Assembly: GCA_016938175.1 (NCBI GenBank)
Contig: JAFGVE010000005.1
Coordinates: forward strand, 62,001 to 126,000
Length of the DNA: 64,000 bases
Reading direction: 5' to 3'
Source: Campylobacterales bacterium
GTDB taxonomy: Bacteria; Campylobacterota; Campylobacteria; Campylobacterales; Sulfurimonadaceae
Within the stretch, counting starts at the first letter, position 1, and every line of letters starts with the position of its first letter. Shown here piece after piece: positions 45,338 through 56,022 of this stretch. The notes below the pieces were generated by a model. It was not told the DNA's origin and made no database searches. It was given only the letters and a program-made list of their open reading frames with translations. The translations under genes and the position numbers were made by a program.

Positions 45338-48300
45338 ATGACAACAAAAGACTATATTTTACAAACAATAAAAAAGCGTCCACTTATTATAGACGGTGCG
45401 ATGGGTACGCAATTACAACAACGTGACGATAAAATCCCAAAAGAAGCATGGGAAGGTAACGAAGGATGTAATGAACTCCTCAATGTTACGGCTCCTGATA
45501 TTATGGAAGAGATATTTAATGCTTATCTTACAGCAGGGGCAGACCTCATCACAACTAATACTTTTGGTTCTTTCTCTTGGGTTCTTGATGAGTACGGTAT
45601 AGGTCACAGAGCTTACGAACTTACAAAAGCAGGGGCAGAGACTGTAAAACGTAAGTGTGAAGAGTTCTCTACTCCAGAACATCCACGTTTTTGTCTAGGC
45701 TCTATCGGCCCCGGAACAAAACTTCCATCCTTGGGACATATAACTTACGATGAAATGTACGCAGGTTATACAGAATTTTGTACTGCTCTTATCGATGGCG
45801 GTATCGATATATTTTTGCTAGAAACTGCTCAAGACCCACTACAAATAAAAGCTGCGCTTCACGCTTGTCAAGAGGCTTGTCGTATTAGAGAGGTAGAGAT
45901 TCCAATTATGGTTTCTGTCACTATTGAACTTAGCGGTACTATGCTTATTGGAACAGATGCAGCAACCATTGCAACCATTATGGAACCTTTTGACATCTTA
46001 AGTCTTGGATTTAACTGTGGAACAGGTCCTGAACAAGTACTCAAACACGTAAAAACACTTAGTGAGCTATGGCATAAGCCTATTTCCGTGCATGCTAACG
46101 CAGGTCTTCCACAAAACCGTGGGGGCTACACCTATTATCCAATGGGACCAGACGAATTTGTCGCACAGCAAAAAAAGTTTTTAGATTTTGATGGAGTCTC
46201 CTTTTTGGGTGGTTGTTGTGGAACAACACCGCAACATATACGTGCACTTGTAAACGAAGTAACATCTATTACTCCAAAAGTGCCAAGCGGTTCACACCCG
46301 ACATCTATAGCTTCACTCTTTACATCTGTACCTCTTATGCAAGAGCCAGCTCCACTACTCGTAGGAGAACGCTCAAATGCAACTGGTTCAAAAGCATTTA
46401 GAGAACTTCTTTTAGATGAAAACTATGAAGGCACTCTGAGTGTTGCACAAGAACAAGTAAGAGCAGGTGCTCACGTTTTAGATGTTAACGTAGGATTCGC
46501 AGGACGTGATGAGACAAAAGACATGCATGCTGTTATGTCCATGTATGCGCAAAAAATCGCTCTGCCACTTATGCCAGACTCAACACAAGTAACAGGGCTT
46601 GAGACATCTCTGAAGCATATTGGTGGGAAACCAATTCTCAACTCTGTAAACCTCGAAGACGGAGAAGAAAAATTCGACCAAGTATGTGCTCTTGCAAAAA
46701 AATATGGTGCCTCGCTAGTTTGTCTGACTATTGATGAAGTAGGAATGGCAAAAACTGTGGAAGATAAAATAAAAGTCGCCGAACGTATTATCGACCTTGC
46801 AACAAACCGTCACGGTATAAAAAAAGAGGACCTAGTCTTTGACGTTCTTACCTTTACTCTTGGAAGTGGAGATGAAGAGTACTATGATGCGGGCGTAAAC
46901 ACAATAGAAGCGATTCGCCAACTCAGACAAAAACATCCAGAAGTTGGAGCAATATTAGGACTCTCTAACATCTCATTTGGTCTAGACAAGGACGCAAGAC
47001 CATATCTAAATTCAATGTTTTTACACCACTGTGTTGAAGCTGGACTTACTTCGGTCATCATCAATGTTAAACATATTATTCCTCTAAATAAAATCCCGCA
47101 AGAGGATCAAGAGATTTGTGATGATCTCATTTTTAATCGTAAGCCAAATGGAGAAGCACTCTTTAACTTCATAGAACACTTCTCAAACAAAGAGGCGGTA
47201 GATAGTGATGCAGTAGATGAAGCCTACCTGGCAATGAGCGATGAGGAAAAAATCGCAAAACTGCTTATGGATGGAGATAAAGAGCGCATGATACCTCTTG
47301 TTGAAGAAGTACGCCATAAAATTGCTCCAGAAGTTATAGTTAATGAAATTCTCATAGATGCTATGAAAGTTGTTGGTGAGCTATTTGGTTCTGGACAAAT
47401 GCAACTTCCGTTTGTACTTCAGAGCGCAGAGACTATGAAAAAAACAGTTGACTATCTCAACCCTCACTTACCAAAAGTTGATAAGGCAGTCGACACAACG
47501 CTCATTTTGGGAACTGTAAAAGGTGACGTTCACGATGTTGGAAAAAATCTTGTTGACATCATTCTCTCAAATAACGGTTACAAAGTCATTAATCTTGGCA
47601 TAAAAGTTGAACTCGATACATTCTTGAAAACACTTAAAGAGTCAAATGCACACGCTCTTGGAATGAGTGGACTTCTAGTAAAATCGACACAAGTAATGCT
47701 TGAAAACCTCAACACTCTTAAAGAGCAGGGAGTTACAATTCCTATCCTTTTAGGCGGAGCTGCACTTACACGTTCTTTTATAGATGACTTCTGTCATCCT
47801 GCTTACGATGGACCAATTTTTTACTGTAAAGATGCCTTTGACGGTGTCACTGCTATGAGTCGTATAGAAGCTGGTAACTTTGATACAAACCTTCATCCAG
47901 ATGCTCCAGAAATTGAAACAAAAGAGAAAAAAGAGATAGTTATACCTCCGTTTAAAGAGTTAACAATGCCTAGTCGTGATGTCGCTGTACCAACACCACC
48001 ATTTTGGGGAAGACGTGAGATGAAGCTTACAGAGCAACAGATAGAGATGGCATTTGAGTGGATAAACCATAAAATACTTTTCAAATCACGCTGGGGATAC
48101 AGCTCTAAGGGTATGAGTAAAGAGGCGTATGAAAAACAGCTCGATGAAGTTGTTTGGCCAGCGTACGAGAGACTCAAGTCTGAATTTTTAGAGAAAAAAC
48201 TCTTTGAACCTACTATTATTTACGGCTATTGGCCTTGTAGAAGTGACGATAACCGTCTGCTTATTTTTGATGAGAGCGAAGGCTACAACTCTGAAAATGA

Positions 48301-48826
48301 AATCAACAGAGAGAATCTAGAAAATCGTAAACAACATGTAATAAAAGAGTTTAGCTTTCCGAGACAGAGTAAAAAACCACATAGAGCACTGAGTGACTTT
48401 TTTCACTCAGAAAGAGATGATGTTATCGCCCTTACTTGCGTAAGTGCAGGAAGTAAAATAAGTGCTGCGGAAAAAGAGATTTATGATGCTGGGAACTATA
48501 CTGAGTACTACCAGTTTCACGGACTAGGTGTGGAACTTGCAGAGGCACTTGCAGAAATTGTTCATAAACAAATAAGACTTGACTTGAACATTTCCGAGGG
48601 AGAGGGAAGTAGTATAAGTGATGTACAGATGAACAAGTACCAAGGGAGTCGCTACTCATTTGGATATGCAGCCTGCCCAGACCTTGAACTTAACCGCCCA
48701 CTCTTTGATCTACTCAAACCTGAAGAGTTTGGCATAGAGTTGAGTGAAACTTTCCAGATACATCCAGAACAATCAACATCTGCTTTAGTAGTGTATCATC
48801 CTAACGCTACATACTATAATATTTAG
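45338..48826 (+). CDS. metH: Cobalamin-dependent methionine synthase
   Basis: A 1162-residue MetH that moves a methyl group from methyltetrahydrofolate through cobalamin to homocysteine. Domains in order: homocysteine-binding barrel (about 1-330, with zinc Cys near residue 227 in GFNCGTG and near 292 in GGCCGTT), folate-binding barrel (350-610), B12-binding cap and Rossmann domain (DxHxxG in GDVHDVGKN near residue 730), and the SAM-binding reactivation domain at the end (GYAACPDLELN). Full length and intact. A B12 riboswitch was looked for in the 213-base leader and not seen. Confidence 0.97.
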   Translation: MTTKDYILQTIKKRPLIIDGAMGTQLQQRDDKIPKEAWEGNEGCNELLNVTAPDIMEEIFNAYLTAGADLITTNTFGSFSWVLDEYGIGHRAYELTKAGAETVKRKCEEFSTPEHPRFCLGSIGPGTKLPSLGHITYDEMYAGYTEFCTALIDGGIDIFLLETAQDPLQIKAALHACQEACRIREVEIPIMVSVTIELSGTMLIGTDAATIATIMEPFDILSLGFNCGTGPEQVLKHVKTLSELWHKPISVHANAGLPQNRGGYTYYPMGPDEFVAQQKKFLDFDGVSFLGGCCGTTPQHIRALVNEVTSITPKVPSGSHPTSIASLFTSVPLMQEPAPLLVGERSNATGSKAFRELLLDENYEGTLSVAQEQVRAGAHVLDVNVGFAGRDETKDMHAVMSMYAQKIALPLMPDSTQVTGLETSLKHIGGKPILNSVNLEDGEEKFDQVCALAKKYGASLVCLTIDEVGMAKTVEDKIKVAERIIDLATNRHGIKKEDLVFDVLTFTLGSGDEEYYDAGVNTIEAIRQLRQKHPEVGAILGLSNISFGLDKDARPYLNSMFLHHCVEAGLTSVIINVKHIIPLNKIPQEDQEICDDLIFNRKPNGEALFNFIEHFSNKEAVDSDAVDEAYLAMSDEEKIAKLLMDGDKERMIPLVEEVRHKIAPEVIVNEILIDAMKVVGELFGSGQMQLPFVLQSAETMKKTVDYLNPHLPKVDKAVDTTLILGTVKGDVHDVGKNLVDIILSNNGYKVINLGIKVELDTFLKTLKESNAHALGMSGLLVKSTQVMLENLNTLKEQGVTIPILLGGAALTRSFIDDFCHPAYDGPIFYCKDAFDGVTAMSRIEAGNFDTNLHPDAPEIETKEKKEIVIPPFKELTMPSRDVAVPTPPFWGRREMKLTEQQIEMAFEWINHKILFKSRWGYSSKGMSKEAYEKQLDEVVWPAYERLKSEFLEKKLFEPTIIYGYWPCRSDDNRLLIFDESEGYNSENEINRENLENRKQHVIKEFSFPRQSKKPHRALSDFFHSERDDVIALTCVSAGSKISAAEKEIYDAGNYTEYYQFHGLGVELAEALAEIVHKQIRLDLNISEGEGSSISDVQMNKYQGSRYSFGYAACPDLELNRPLFDLLKPEEFGIELSETFQIHPEQSTSALVVYHPNATYYNI

Positions 48827-48856
48827 ATAAGTTTCCACAAGCTTCTATGTCCAATC

Positions 48857-48875
48857 GGGTAAATTACATTTACCC
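48857..48875 (+). terminator. Hairpin after metH
   Basis: Seven-base arms gggtaaa/tttaccc with a five-base loop, 31 bases after the stop. It lacks a strong T-run, so a terminator is likely but not certain. Confidence 0.5.
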
Positions 48876-48919
48876 TTGATATAACACTTAAAGTACTTTT
48901 TATAAATTTTGACTATCGA

Positions 48920-49939
48920 CTATAGTGTTTCAGGTTTTGGTGTATTCTTCGTACTTGGTGGCAATACTGGGTATATCACTTGTGGTTTTTTACCTGTTAA
49001 GCTTTTAAGAAATGTCTCAATAGAAATAGCATCTTTATCATCTATTTTAATTCCAAGCTGAATACTTCCCATCATTTTTATGGCTTCTTTAAGTGACCAT
49101 ACTTGACCATTATGAAAATACGGTGCTGTTTCTTCTATGTTACGGAGAGTAGGTACTTTAACCATTCCATCGGTATTACCTTTAAAATTACCTACATTGG
49201 AATATTTATATTAGTTTACTACTTCAAACGGTTGCATTGTTCCACCAATGCCAATATCATAATGGCAAGTTGTACACCCTTTACTGATAAAAGTATCTAA
49301 ACCTTCTTTTTCTGCTTGACTTAAAGCGTTTTCATTGCCCAGCATAAAGGTATCAAATCTAGAAGGTGTTACAAGAGTACGTTCATAAAGAGCAATCGTA
49401 TCAGCAATTTTTTTAAAGTCAATCCTTACATTGTCACCGTATGCATTTTTAAATTCATTTACATAAGTAGGTATAGATGTTATTCTCTGAACAATTAACT
49501 CTTTAGGAGCTGCCATAACAGCTCCCGCCTGAATAGGTCCTTGAACCTGGTCCTCTAAGTCAGGATTCCTTCCATCCCATGACTGTACTGCGTTAAAAAC
49601 AGAATTATAAACCGTAGGAGAATTAAGATGATGTGGATTATCTTTCCACTTATGGCCAATTGCCGTACTTAAACCGTCTGCACCTCCAATTGCAAGATTA
49701 TGACATGTATTGCAGCTGAGAAGACCACTTTTAGAAAGGCGTGGATCAAAATATAACTTTTGACCCAGCTCAATCTTTGCATCAGTAATTGGATTTCTAA
49801 AATCATCAACTAGTTTTAGTATTTCATTTTTACTTGCAGGAATCGGTACAAGTCCAGCTCTTTTTGCCTTTTCTTCAAGAGTTTCGGCAGACGATAGTGT
49901 TATTATTGTAGCTAATGCTACTAGACTAATGAATTGCAA
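48920..49939 (-). pseudogene. Cytochrome c peroxidase/MauG-type gene interrupted by one in-frame stop
   Basis: One reading frame of 340 codons encodes a periplasmic di-heme peroxidase: signal (residues 1-18), heme CNTCH at 76-80, CTTCH at 222-226, and C-terminal PTLRNIEETAPYFHNG with ligand-type residues. Codon 243 is TAA (49211-49213); the family's usual sequence would run on without a break (VVN, stop, YKYSNVGNFKG), and reading resumes in the same frame. A single point change explains it. The first 242 residues keep both hemes, so a shortened protein may be made, but the missing C-terminal part is normally needed. Function, if any, is peroxide removal. Confidence 0.85.
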
Positions 49940-49976
49940 TTTTTTTCCTTATTTTAAATCATTTATTCTGGACATA

Positions 49977-49995
49977 ATATATGATAATAATTATT
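49977..49995 (-). promoter_or_regulatory. Possible Fur box upstream of the peroxidase pseudogene
   Basis: The 19-mer atatatgataataattatt matches the Fur consensus at 13 of 19 positions; the surrounding 265-base gap (49940-50204) is AT-rich, and such matches come easily there. Apart from this, nothing else is seen in the gap. It begins 38 bases before the gene's start. Confidence 0.3.
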
Positions 49996-50204
49996 AAATA
50001 ATAATTAATTTCCTTTAGTGTTTTATGAGAGTTATCATAATTAATATATTTTATGCAGTTACACTTTCAAGAGGAATAACAAAATATTCAATTGTCAATT
50101 TTATATAAACAATATGGCAAGCATAAAGACCTTCAATATGTTATGAATAGTAGTAAATATTACTAATAATCAAAAAGAAAAAAATTAATTTCTCTTACAT
50201 TATT

Positions 50205-51713
50205 TCATCTTTTCCTATAGCTTAATGCTTCAAGTAAATGACTTTTTTGAATCAACTCACTTCGCTCTAAATCAGCTATGGTTCTAGCTACCTTTTGTAC
50301 CTTTTTAATGCTTCTAAAACTCAGAGCAAAGTTCTGTGTTGCCTTTTCTAAAATAGCCTCTGCTTCAATGCTAAGCTTACAGAACTGCTCTACCTCAGCA
50401 TCACTCATCTTCGCATTAAAACTTTTTTGACCTCTACTTTTAGCAAATATATTTGCTTCAAGCACTGCCTTGTGCATCTCTTTTGAAGATATGGAAGCTT
50501 TGTCATCTGCACGTACATTTTGCATAGTAACATGGAGGTCTACTCTATCTAAAAATGGCTCGCTCAGACGGTTTTTATACTTTTGAATATCAAGCTCATT
50601 ACATCTGCACTCTTTTACCTCATCAAGCAAGTTACCGCAAGGGCATGGATTCATGGCTCCTATAAACAAGAAGTTAGCAGCATAGACTGACTTTTGACTT
50701 ACACGTGAAATACGAATCTGATTATCTTGCATTGGCTCTCTGAGTGACTCTAAAATGCTTTTAGAAAAGTGAGGTAACTCATCGAAAAAGAGTATGCCAT
50801 TGTTAGCTATAGAGACATCGCCTATCTTAGCGCTACTTCCAGAGCCACCACCAAGTACACTCGCAGGTGTTGCCGAGCAGTGTGTCACTGTCATACCTCT
50901 ACGTGGGGCAAACTCTACCTCTTTTGCTTCAAGTGCTTGGATTTTTGCTTTGTCGAGTATCTCCTCTGTTGTCATTGCTGGTAAGATATAGCGCAGTCTT
51001 GAAGCTATCATACTCTTTCCACAACCTGGACTCCCCTCTAAAACCATGTTATGAAACCCTGTAGCACTAATGAGCGCTGCACGCTTTGCCACCTCTTGAC
51101 CTTTCACATCTAAAAAGTCCTCATCATACTCCTTTACGTAATAGTACTTTTGCCCTGCTATCTCATAATGAGGGTAAACTGATTCTTGAGTTTGCAGGCT
51201 AGGAGAGAGCTGTGCATCGTTTTGTAAAAGTTCTGCCGCCTCACTAAGTGTTTCAACTCCGTAAAAAGCAACATTTGGAATCATTGAGAGTTTTACTAGT
51301 GCTTCTTTTGGGACTATGGCTTTTTTAATGAGTCCTTGATTTGCTAGAGATAAAATGAGCGGGTAGATAAGGTAAGACTCTTTCACAGAGCCATCAAGTC
51401 CCAACTCCCCAAAGACAAACCACTCAGAGAAATCTTTTTTTGATTCACTCAAAATAATTAAAAGTGCAACACCTAAGTCAAACTGACTTCCATTTTTGGC
51501 TAGGTCAGATGGAGCTAGCAGGGCTGAGACACGTTTAGGAGGGAACTTATACTCTGAACTTAAAAGTGCTGACTTTATCTTCTCACGAGACTTCTCTATG
51601 TTCGAGTTTGCACCTATGATAGTAAAAGAGGGGAGCCCTTTAGTAAGTGTAACCTCAACATCTACAACTTTAGCGTCTAAGCCCTCATAAGTAGCACACT
51701 TTACACTTTTCAT
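50205..51713 (-). CDS. comM: YifB/ComM-family Mg-chelatase-like AAA+ ATPase
   Basis: A 502-residue protein with an N-terminal Lon-protease-like domain (YEGLDAKVVDVEVTLTKGLP, with a LAPSDLAKNGSQFDLGVALLI stretch) and an AAA+ Mg-chelatase domain from about residue 210. Walker A is EGSPGCGKSMIASR; Walker B-like is ILFFDELPHF; the NPCPCG Cys motif and sensor Arg-rich region follow. In other bacteria ComM is a branch-migration helicase for natural transformation. It is a single gene, divergent from the lipoprotein at 51901. Confidence 0.92.
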   Translation of the reverse strand: MKSVKCATYEGLDAKVVDVEVTLTKGLPSFTIIGANSNIEKSREKIKSALLSSEYKFPPKRVSALLAPSDLAKNGSQFDLGVALLIILSESKKDFSEWFVFGELGLDGSVKESYLIYPLILSLANQGLIKKAIVPKEALVKLSMIPNVAFYGVETLSEAAELLQNDAQLSPSLQTQESVYPHYEIAGQKYYYVKEYDEDFLDVKGQEVAKRAALISATGFHNMVLEGSPGCGKSMIASRLRYILPAMTTEEILDKAKIQALEAKEVEFAPRRGMTVTHCSATPASVLGGGSGSSAKIGDVSIANNGILFFDELPHFSKSILESLREPMQDNQIRISRVSQKSVYAANFLFIGAMNPCPCGNLLDEVKECRCNELDIQKYKNRLSEPFLDRVDLHVTMQNVRADDKASISSKEMHKAVLEANIFAKSRGQKSFNAKMSDAEVEQFCKLSIEAEAILEKATQNFALSFRSIKKVQKVARTIADLERSELIQKSHLLEALSYRKR

Positions 51714-51900
51714 AATTACTCTCCTATAATTTTAAACGATTAGGCAATGGATTAACAACTAATATAGATTTTACATTTTTTTCAATACTTATAGTTAAAA
51801 CATGTCATTTTGAAATATTTATTGTTTTAAATTATTTAGAATATATAAAGCTTCCATTTATATAATACTAGGCGATTAAATGGTTACATAAAGGAAGAAA

Positions 51901-52368
51901 ATGAAAAAATATATATCATACTCTTTGATATTAATATTATCTCTATCTCTGCTAGGTTGTGCTAAGCCTATTCACTATCATGATAAAGCACCAAAAGATG
52001 AACTTGCGTTTTTAGAAACGATATCTGAAAACGATGACCAGATTAAAATATTTAAAATTAATGGAGAAAAAACTGAAAACTCATGGCGTGGTGGTGCAGC
52101 AGACTATTACGTCAAATATGGAAAAATCACCATTGGAATTAAGTATCGTAATGATTCAGAATATGCTACCGCATCTACATCACTTACTTTTAGCACTTTA
52201 CCCAACAAAACATATAAAATTTCTTCTGATTTAGACATAGATTCCGACAATGTCACCATAAAAGTTACTCAGGATAGTAACTTATTAACTGAAAAAACTG
52301 TGGAGCTAAGATACCAAAGTACTCCTGATCCTGCCATTCCTGTGTATATACCTGTAATAATATATTAG
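51901..52368 (+). CDS. Small hypothetical lipoprotein
   Basis: A 155-residue lipoprotein: signal and lipobox SLLGC, then CAKPIHYHDKAPKD with a His pair. The remainder is strand-rich (VKYGKITIGIKYRNDS, TYKISSDLDIDSDNVTIKV), with an immunoglobulin-like look. Not recognised. It is preceded by AAAGGAAG and stands alone in its direction. Its sequence is AT-rich and it may be a narrowly distributed gene. Confidence 0.65.
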   Translation: MKKYISYSLILILSLSLLGCAKPIHYHDKAPKDELAFLETISENDDQIKIFKINGEKTENSWRGGAADYYVKYGKITIGIKYRNDSEYATASTSLTFSTLPNKTYKISSDLDIDSDNVTIKVTQDSNLLTEKTVELRYQSTPDPAIPVYIPVIIY

Positions 52369-52446
52369 AAATAATGTATTGTTATAATTAATTTGATTGC
52401 AAATAAGTAAAAATAGAAAACTCAAAGAGTTAAGAGGAAATAAGCC

Positions 52447-52968
52447 CTAAACCTTTTTTCTCTCTTTTTGCATACGTTTGTACTCTTTCTCAAACTTTTT
52501 ACGGCGAGAGTATGAAAGTTTATCGATGAATAAAATTCCTTCCAGATGATCCATCTCATGTTGAATAGCAATACTTAAAAGACCATCTGCTTCGAGTGTT
52601 TGTGTATTACCATCTCTATCTTGGTAGTTAAGGATAAGTCTCTCATATCTACTTACATCCTCATAAAATTTCGGAACACTCAAACATCCCTCTTGGTAAA
52701 CCGTTTCACCCTCTTTATGCGTTATAACAGGGTTAATTATCTCAAGTAAGTTCTCATCAGGCTGTTCGCCCTCTTCATTTGGTATGTTTAAAATGAGTGC
52801 CCGAATAGGATGCGCTACTTGAATAGCCGCAAGACCAATTCCATTCGTTTCTATCATTAACGGGTACATAGCATCTAAAAGTCTATGTAAATCAGCGTCA
52901 AAAGAGCTTACTTCCTGAGATATTTCACGTAATCTTTTATCTGGATACTCTACTATAGATAAATTCAC
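52447..52968 (-). CDS. def: Peptide deformylase
   Basis: A 173-residue iron- or zinc-dependent peptide deformylase, which removes formyl from new proteins. The three motifs are all present: GIGLAAIQV, EGCLSVP and QHEMDHLEG, carrying Cys and two His metal ligands and the catalytic Glu. The C-terminus is lysine-rich (RRKKFEKEYKRMQKERKKV). It is last gene of the tig-clpP-GGDEF-def operon, with a 12-base gap. Confidence 0.97.
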   Translation of the reverse strand: MNLSIVEYPDKRLREISQEVSSFDADLHRLLDAMYPLMIETNGIGLAAIQVAHPIRALILNIPNEEGEQPDENLLEIINPVITHKEGETVYQEGCLSVPKFYEDVSRYERLILNYQDRDGNTQTLEADGLLSIAIQHEMDHLEGILFIDKLSYSRRKKFEKEYKRMQKERKKV

Positions 52969-52979
52969 TTATTATCTCC

Positions 52980-54041
52980 CTACTCTCTTAAAGAGACCGC
53001 ATAGTCAGTATTTTTTATTTTATAAGCTTTTTCTATTCCATCTAGAGCACTTACTACTGTCTCTTCAACAGTATGTAATGCCGTTATATCTGTAATACCT
53101 ATAGAAATTTTGAGTTGAATCTCTCTGTCTGCTAAAAAGAAGTTTGAATTTGAAACTAAATAAACAAGTCTTTCACTCGCTTTTTTAGCACTTTCAATAT
53201 CTGTATGTTTTAAAAGCATTGAAAAAATACCGTTTCCATAGTGAGAAACAACATCACTTCTTCGAGAAGTTTTCAATAAAAGACGTGCTATTGTACGTGT
53301 CATCAAGAGTATTGCTTTTTCATTTTTCACACTTGCTTTAAGCTCACGAGAAAGTTCTATCATAATAAGGGAACTTTTGTGATTGAACTTGTTTATAAGA
53401 CCTATCTCTTGCTCAATTTTCGTTAAAAGATAGCGTTTATTATAGACACCAAACTGGTTGTCAAAGATAGTTTCATTCTCGACATTTTTAACTATCTTAG
53501 CTGTATCATCATAAATAGTTTTCATTTGGGAACTTTGTGTTTTTACAATGACGTTTAACTTTCTTACATCACCTTCAAGTGCGGCAATAAGTTCGACAGC
53601 CTCTTTTGTCTCTATATCCGTAGAGAGTTCTTCTTTTCTCTTCTCGAGTATCTTACTCATCAGTGACATATTTTTATAAAGAGTAGCCGTCACACTCAAA
53701 ATACTCTTTATAGAAGTAAATCCCTGTTTTAAACTCTGTTCAAGTTCGATTGTCTTCTCTGCATCGTTGCTCTCTTCAAGCTCAAGCATAGAAGCAATCT
53801 GCTTTTGTAAGTTTTCACTCTTCTCTTCTAAAAGTCTGTCGAAATACAAAGAGAAGTTGTTAGGTGTCGGTGGCAAATTGTCTGCTACTAAAGCATTAAG
53901 AACTTCTTTTGCATAAAGTTCAACATCGCTAGAGGGAGTGTCCATATCTAAGACTTTCATCATAGATGGATTCTGATTGGAACTTTTTTGTGTATCCTCA
54001 TCCAAATTTCTACGACTTCTACCTCTAAACGCACCAGACAT
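52980..54041 (-). CDS. Degenerate GGDEF-domain protein
   Basis: A 353-residue cytoplasmic protein. Residues 75-190 are helical coiled coil; the C-terminal domain from about residue 195 has the GGDEF fold (FGVYNKRYLLTKIEQEI, then KISIGITDI) but its signature reads YGNGIF where GGDEF is expected, so diguanylate cyclase activity is unlikely. It may bind cyclic nucleotides or serve as a scaffold. It is placed between clpP and def, 10 and 11 bases from each, in a conserved protein-quality operon, so it is cotranscribed with them. No membrane segment. Confidence 0.8.
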   Translation of the reverse strand: MSGAFRGRSRRNLDEDTQKSSNQNPSMMKVLDMDTPSSDVELYAKEVLNALVADNLPPTPNNFSLYFDRLLEEKSENLQKQIASMLELEESNDAEKTIELEQSLKQGFTSIKSILSVTATLYKNMSLMSKILEKRKEELSTDIETKEAVELIAALEGDVRKLNVIVKTQSSQMKTIYDDTAKIVKNVENETIFDNQFGVYNKRYLLTKIEQEIGLINKFNHKSSLIMIELSRELKASVKNEKAILLMTRTIARLLLKTSRRSDVVSHYGNGIFSMLLKHTDIESAKKASERLVYLVSNSNFFLADREIQLKISIGITDITALHTVEETVVSALDGIEKAYKIKNTDYAVSLRE

Positions 54042-54050
54042 TTGTAATCC

Positions 54051-54641
54051 TTACTCTTTATCGTTTTTAACTAAAACTTCGTCAATCATACCATATTTTT
54101 GAGCTTCTTGCGCACTCATAAAATTGTCACGATCTGTGTCTTTTTCTACGATTTTTACATCTTGTCCAGTATTTGCAGCTAAAATCTCATTTAGCTCTTT
54201 TTTCATGCGAAGAATCTCTTCTGCCTGAATAGCAATATCTGTTGCTTGTCCTTGAGCTCCACCAAGAGGTTGGTGAATCATAATGCGAGCATGTGGTAAC
54301 GCATAACGTTTACCTTTTGCACCAGATGAAAGTAAGAATGCACCCATTGAAGCAGCTTGACCGATACATATAGTTGCTACATTCGGGCGAATATAGTTCA
54401 TCGTATCATATATAGCCATTCCTGCAGTCACAACCCCACCCGGAGAGTTAATGTAAAAATATATATCTTTTTCAGGATCTTCAGCCTCTAAAAATAGAAA
54501 CTGTGCAACTATTGTTGAAGCAACCTGGTCGTTTACTTCGCCGCTTAGCATAACAATCCTATCTTTTAAAAGACGAGAGTAGATGTCATACGAACGCTCA
54601 CCACGCCCAGTTTTCTCTACAACGTATGGAATATAACTCAT
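54051..54641 (-). CDS. clpP: ATP-dependent Clp protease proteolytic subunit
   Basis: A 196-residue ClpP of normal length. The catalytic Ser is in [20 protein letters not shown], the His in [17 protein letters not shown], and the Asp in the following section ([16 protein letters not shown]). It forms the 14-subunit barrel that degrades proteins with ClpX or ClpA. It starts 8 bases after the trigger factor gene, whose stop lies upstream; the tig-clpP order is widely conserved. Confidence 0.97.
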   Translation of the reverse strand: MSYIPYVVEKTGRGERSYDIYSRLLKDRIVMLSGEVNDQVASTIVAQFLFLEAEDPEKDIYFYINSPGGVVTAGMAIYDTMNYIRPNVATICIGQAASMGAFLLSSGAKGKRYALPHARIMIHQPLGGAQGQATDIAIQAEEILRMKKELNEILAANTGQDVKIVEKDTDRDNFMSAQEAQKYGMIDEVLVKNDKE

Positions 54642-54648
54642 AATCGTG

Positions 54649-55944
54649 TTACGCTATCTTTTCGTTAAGAAGACCAGAAAGTACTCTATCTTCTATCATA
54701 GACATTTGAATTGCTGGAAGGTATCCTGCATCTTTATAATGGTCATACGCTTTTTTAGGATCTTGTCCCATTTGCATTGCTTCATAGTAGATAGTTTGCA
54801 TAATCTCTTGCTCTTCTACTCTTACACCTTTTGCTTGTGCTAACGAGTCAATAATAAACGTCGCTTTTACACTTCTGCTTGCATCATCTCTAAATGTTTC
54901 ACGTAAAGCACTTAGTTTGTCAGCATTTTCACGAAGCTCATTAATTTCATCTTCGCTCATTTCACTTGCTTTTTTGTTTACAGCCATGTCAATCTCTTGC
55001 TCAACAACAAACTCAGGAAGGTCAAACTCAACTGCACCAACAAGGTTTTCAAGAAGTTTTGGTTTTAACTCTTCATTGTAAAGTTTCCCAAGTGCTTCGT
55101 TTTCAAGTTGAATTCTTACTTGGCGTTGTAACTCTTCAAGGTTTGCATTCTCTTCACCTGGCATAAGTTTTTTTGCAAGCTCATCATCAATCGCAACTTC
55201 TTCTTTTACTTTGATTTGGTTTACTTTAACTTTGAACTCTGCATCTTTACCAGCAAGTTTGTCTGAACCATAGTTTTCTGGGAAAGTAACTTTAATTACA
55301 ACTTCCTCGTCACGTTTTACACCAATAAGTTGGTCTTCAAAACCTGGAATAAACTGACCTGAACCTAACTCAAGAGGGAAATCTTTTGCAGTACCACCTT
55401 CAAAAACTTCACCGTCAATGCTTCCTTCGAAGTCAATAACAGCAGTATCACCTTTTTTCATCATACGGTTACGTTTAATATCAACAAGTGGAGCTTGACT
55501 CTGTGCAAACATTGTAATACGCTCTTCAATCTCTTTGTCACTGATTTCTGGTTTTGCAAACTCAGGTACTAAAGCAGCGTAATCACCAAGTTCAATAGCT
55601 GGTCTCATCGCAACTTTAATGCCCACTTCAATGCTGCTCTCAGTTTTGTCAAATTTAGTAATATTTGGCTCACCGATTAGAGAATCGTTAGTAATAGACA
55701 TCTCGTCTAAACCTTGGGAAAGAACATTACGTAAAGCTTCAGCTTCTGCATCTTCAACAAGCTTTTGACCATACTGTTTTTTTACAATCGCAACAGGTAC
55801 TTTTCCTTTACGAAAACCTTGAATATTTGCAGTTTTTGCAAGTTGTTTTGCAATTTTTTCTACATTCGCATTTACATCATCCATTGAAATAGTTGCTGTA
55901 ATCTCAGCGTTTGCACTGTTAATTTTGTTCGATTTGATTTCCAT
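54649..55944 (-). CDS. tig: Trigger factor
   Basis: A 431-residue ribosome-bound chaperone. The N-terminal ribosome-binding domain carries GFRKGKVP (signature), the FKBP-type prolyl isomerase domain lies at about residues 155-245 ([35 protein letters not shown]), and the C-terminal helical chaperone arms follow. The ATG at 55944 with AAGGAA is preferred over an adjacent TTG. First gene of tig-clpP-GGDEF-def. Same order as in Helicobacter, apart from the inserted GGDEF gene. Confidence 0.97.
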   Translation of the reverse strand: MEIKSNKINSANAEITATISMDDVNANVEKIAKQLAKTANIQGFRKGKVPVAIVKKQYGQKLVEDAEAEALRNVLSQGLDEMSITNDSLIGEPNITKFDKTESSIEVGIKVAMRPAIELGDYAALVPEFAKPEISDKEIEERITMFAQSQAPLVDIKRNRMMKKGDTAVIDFEGSIDGEVFEGGTAKDFPLELGSGQFIPGFEDQLIGVKRDEEVVIKVTFPENYGSDKLAGKDAEFKVKVNQIKVKEEVAIDDELAKKLMPGEENANLEELQRQVRIQLENEALGKLYNEELKPKLLENLVGAVEFDLPEFVVEQEIDMAVNKKASEMSEDEINELRENADKLSALRETFRDDASRSVKATFIIDSLAQAKGVRVEEQEIMQTIYYEAMQMGQDPKKAYDHYKDAGYLPAIQMSMIEDRVLSGLLNEKIA

Positions 55945-56022
55945 CAATTTCCTTTTGTATTACATTAGTCATATTATGTATGACGATAATTTTGGACAAT
56001 AATATCTAAAAAGTGCTTTTAA

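Noticed and set aside
48920..49165. A separate 81-residue gene
   Set aside because: Same frame as the upstream peroxidase part and directly continues its family sequence after one stop; it is the tail of the broken gene.
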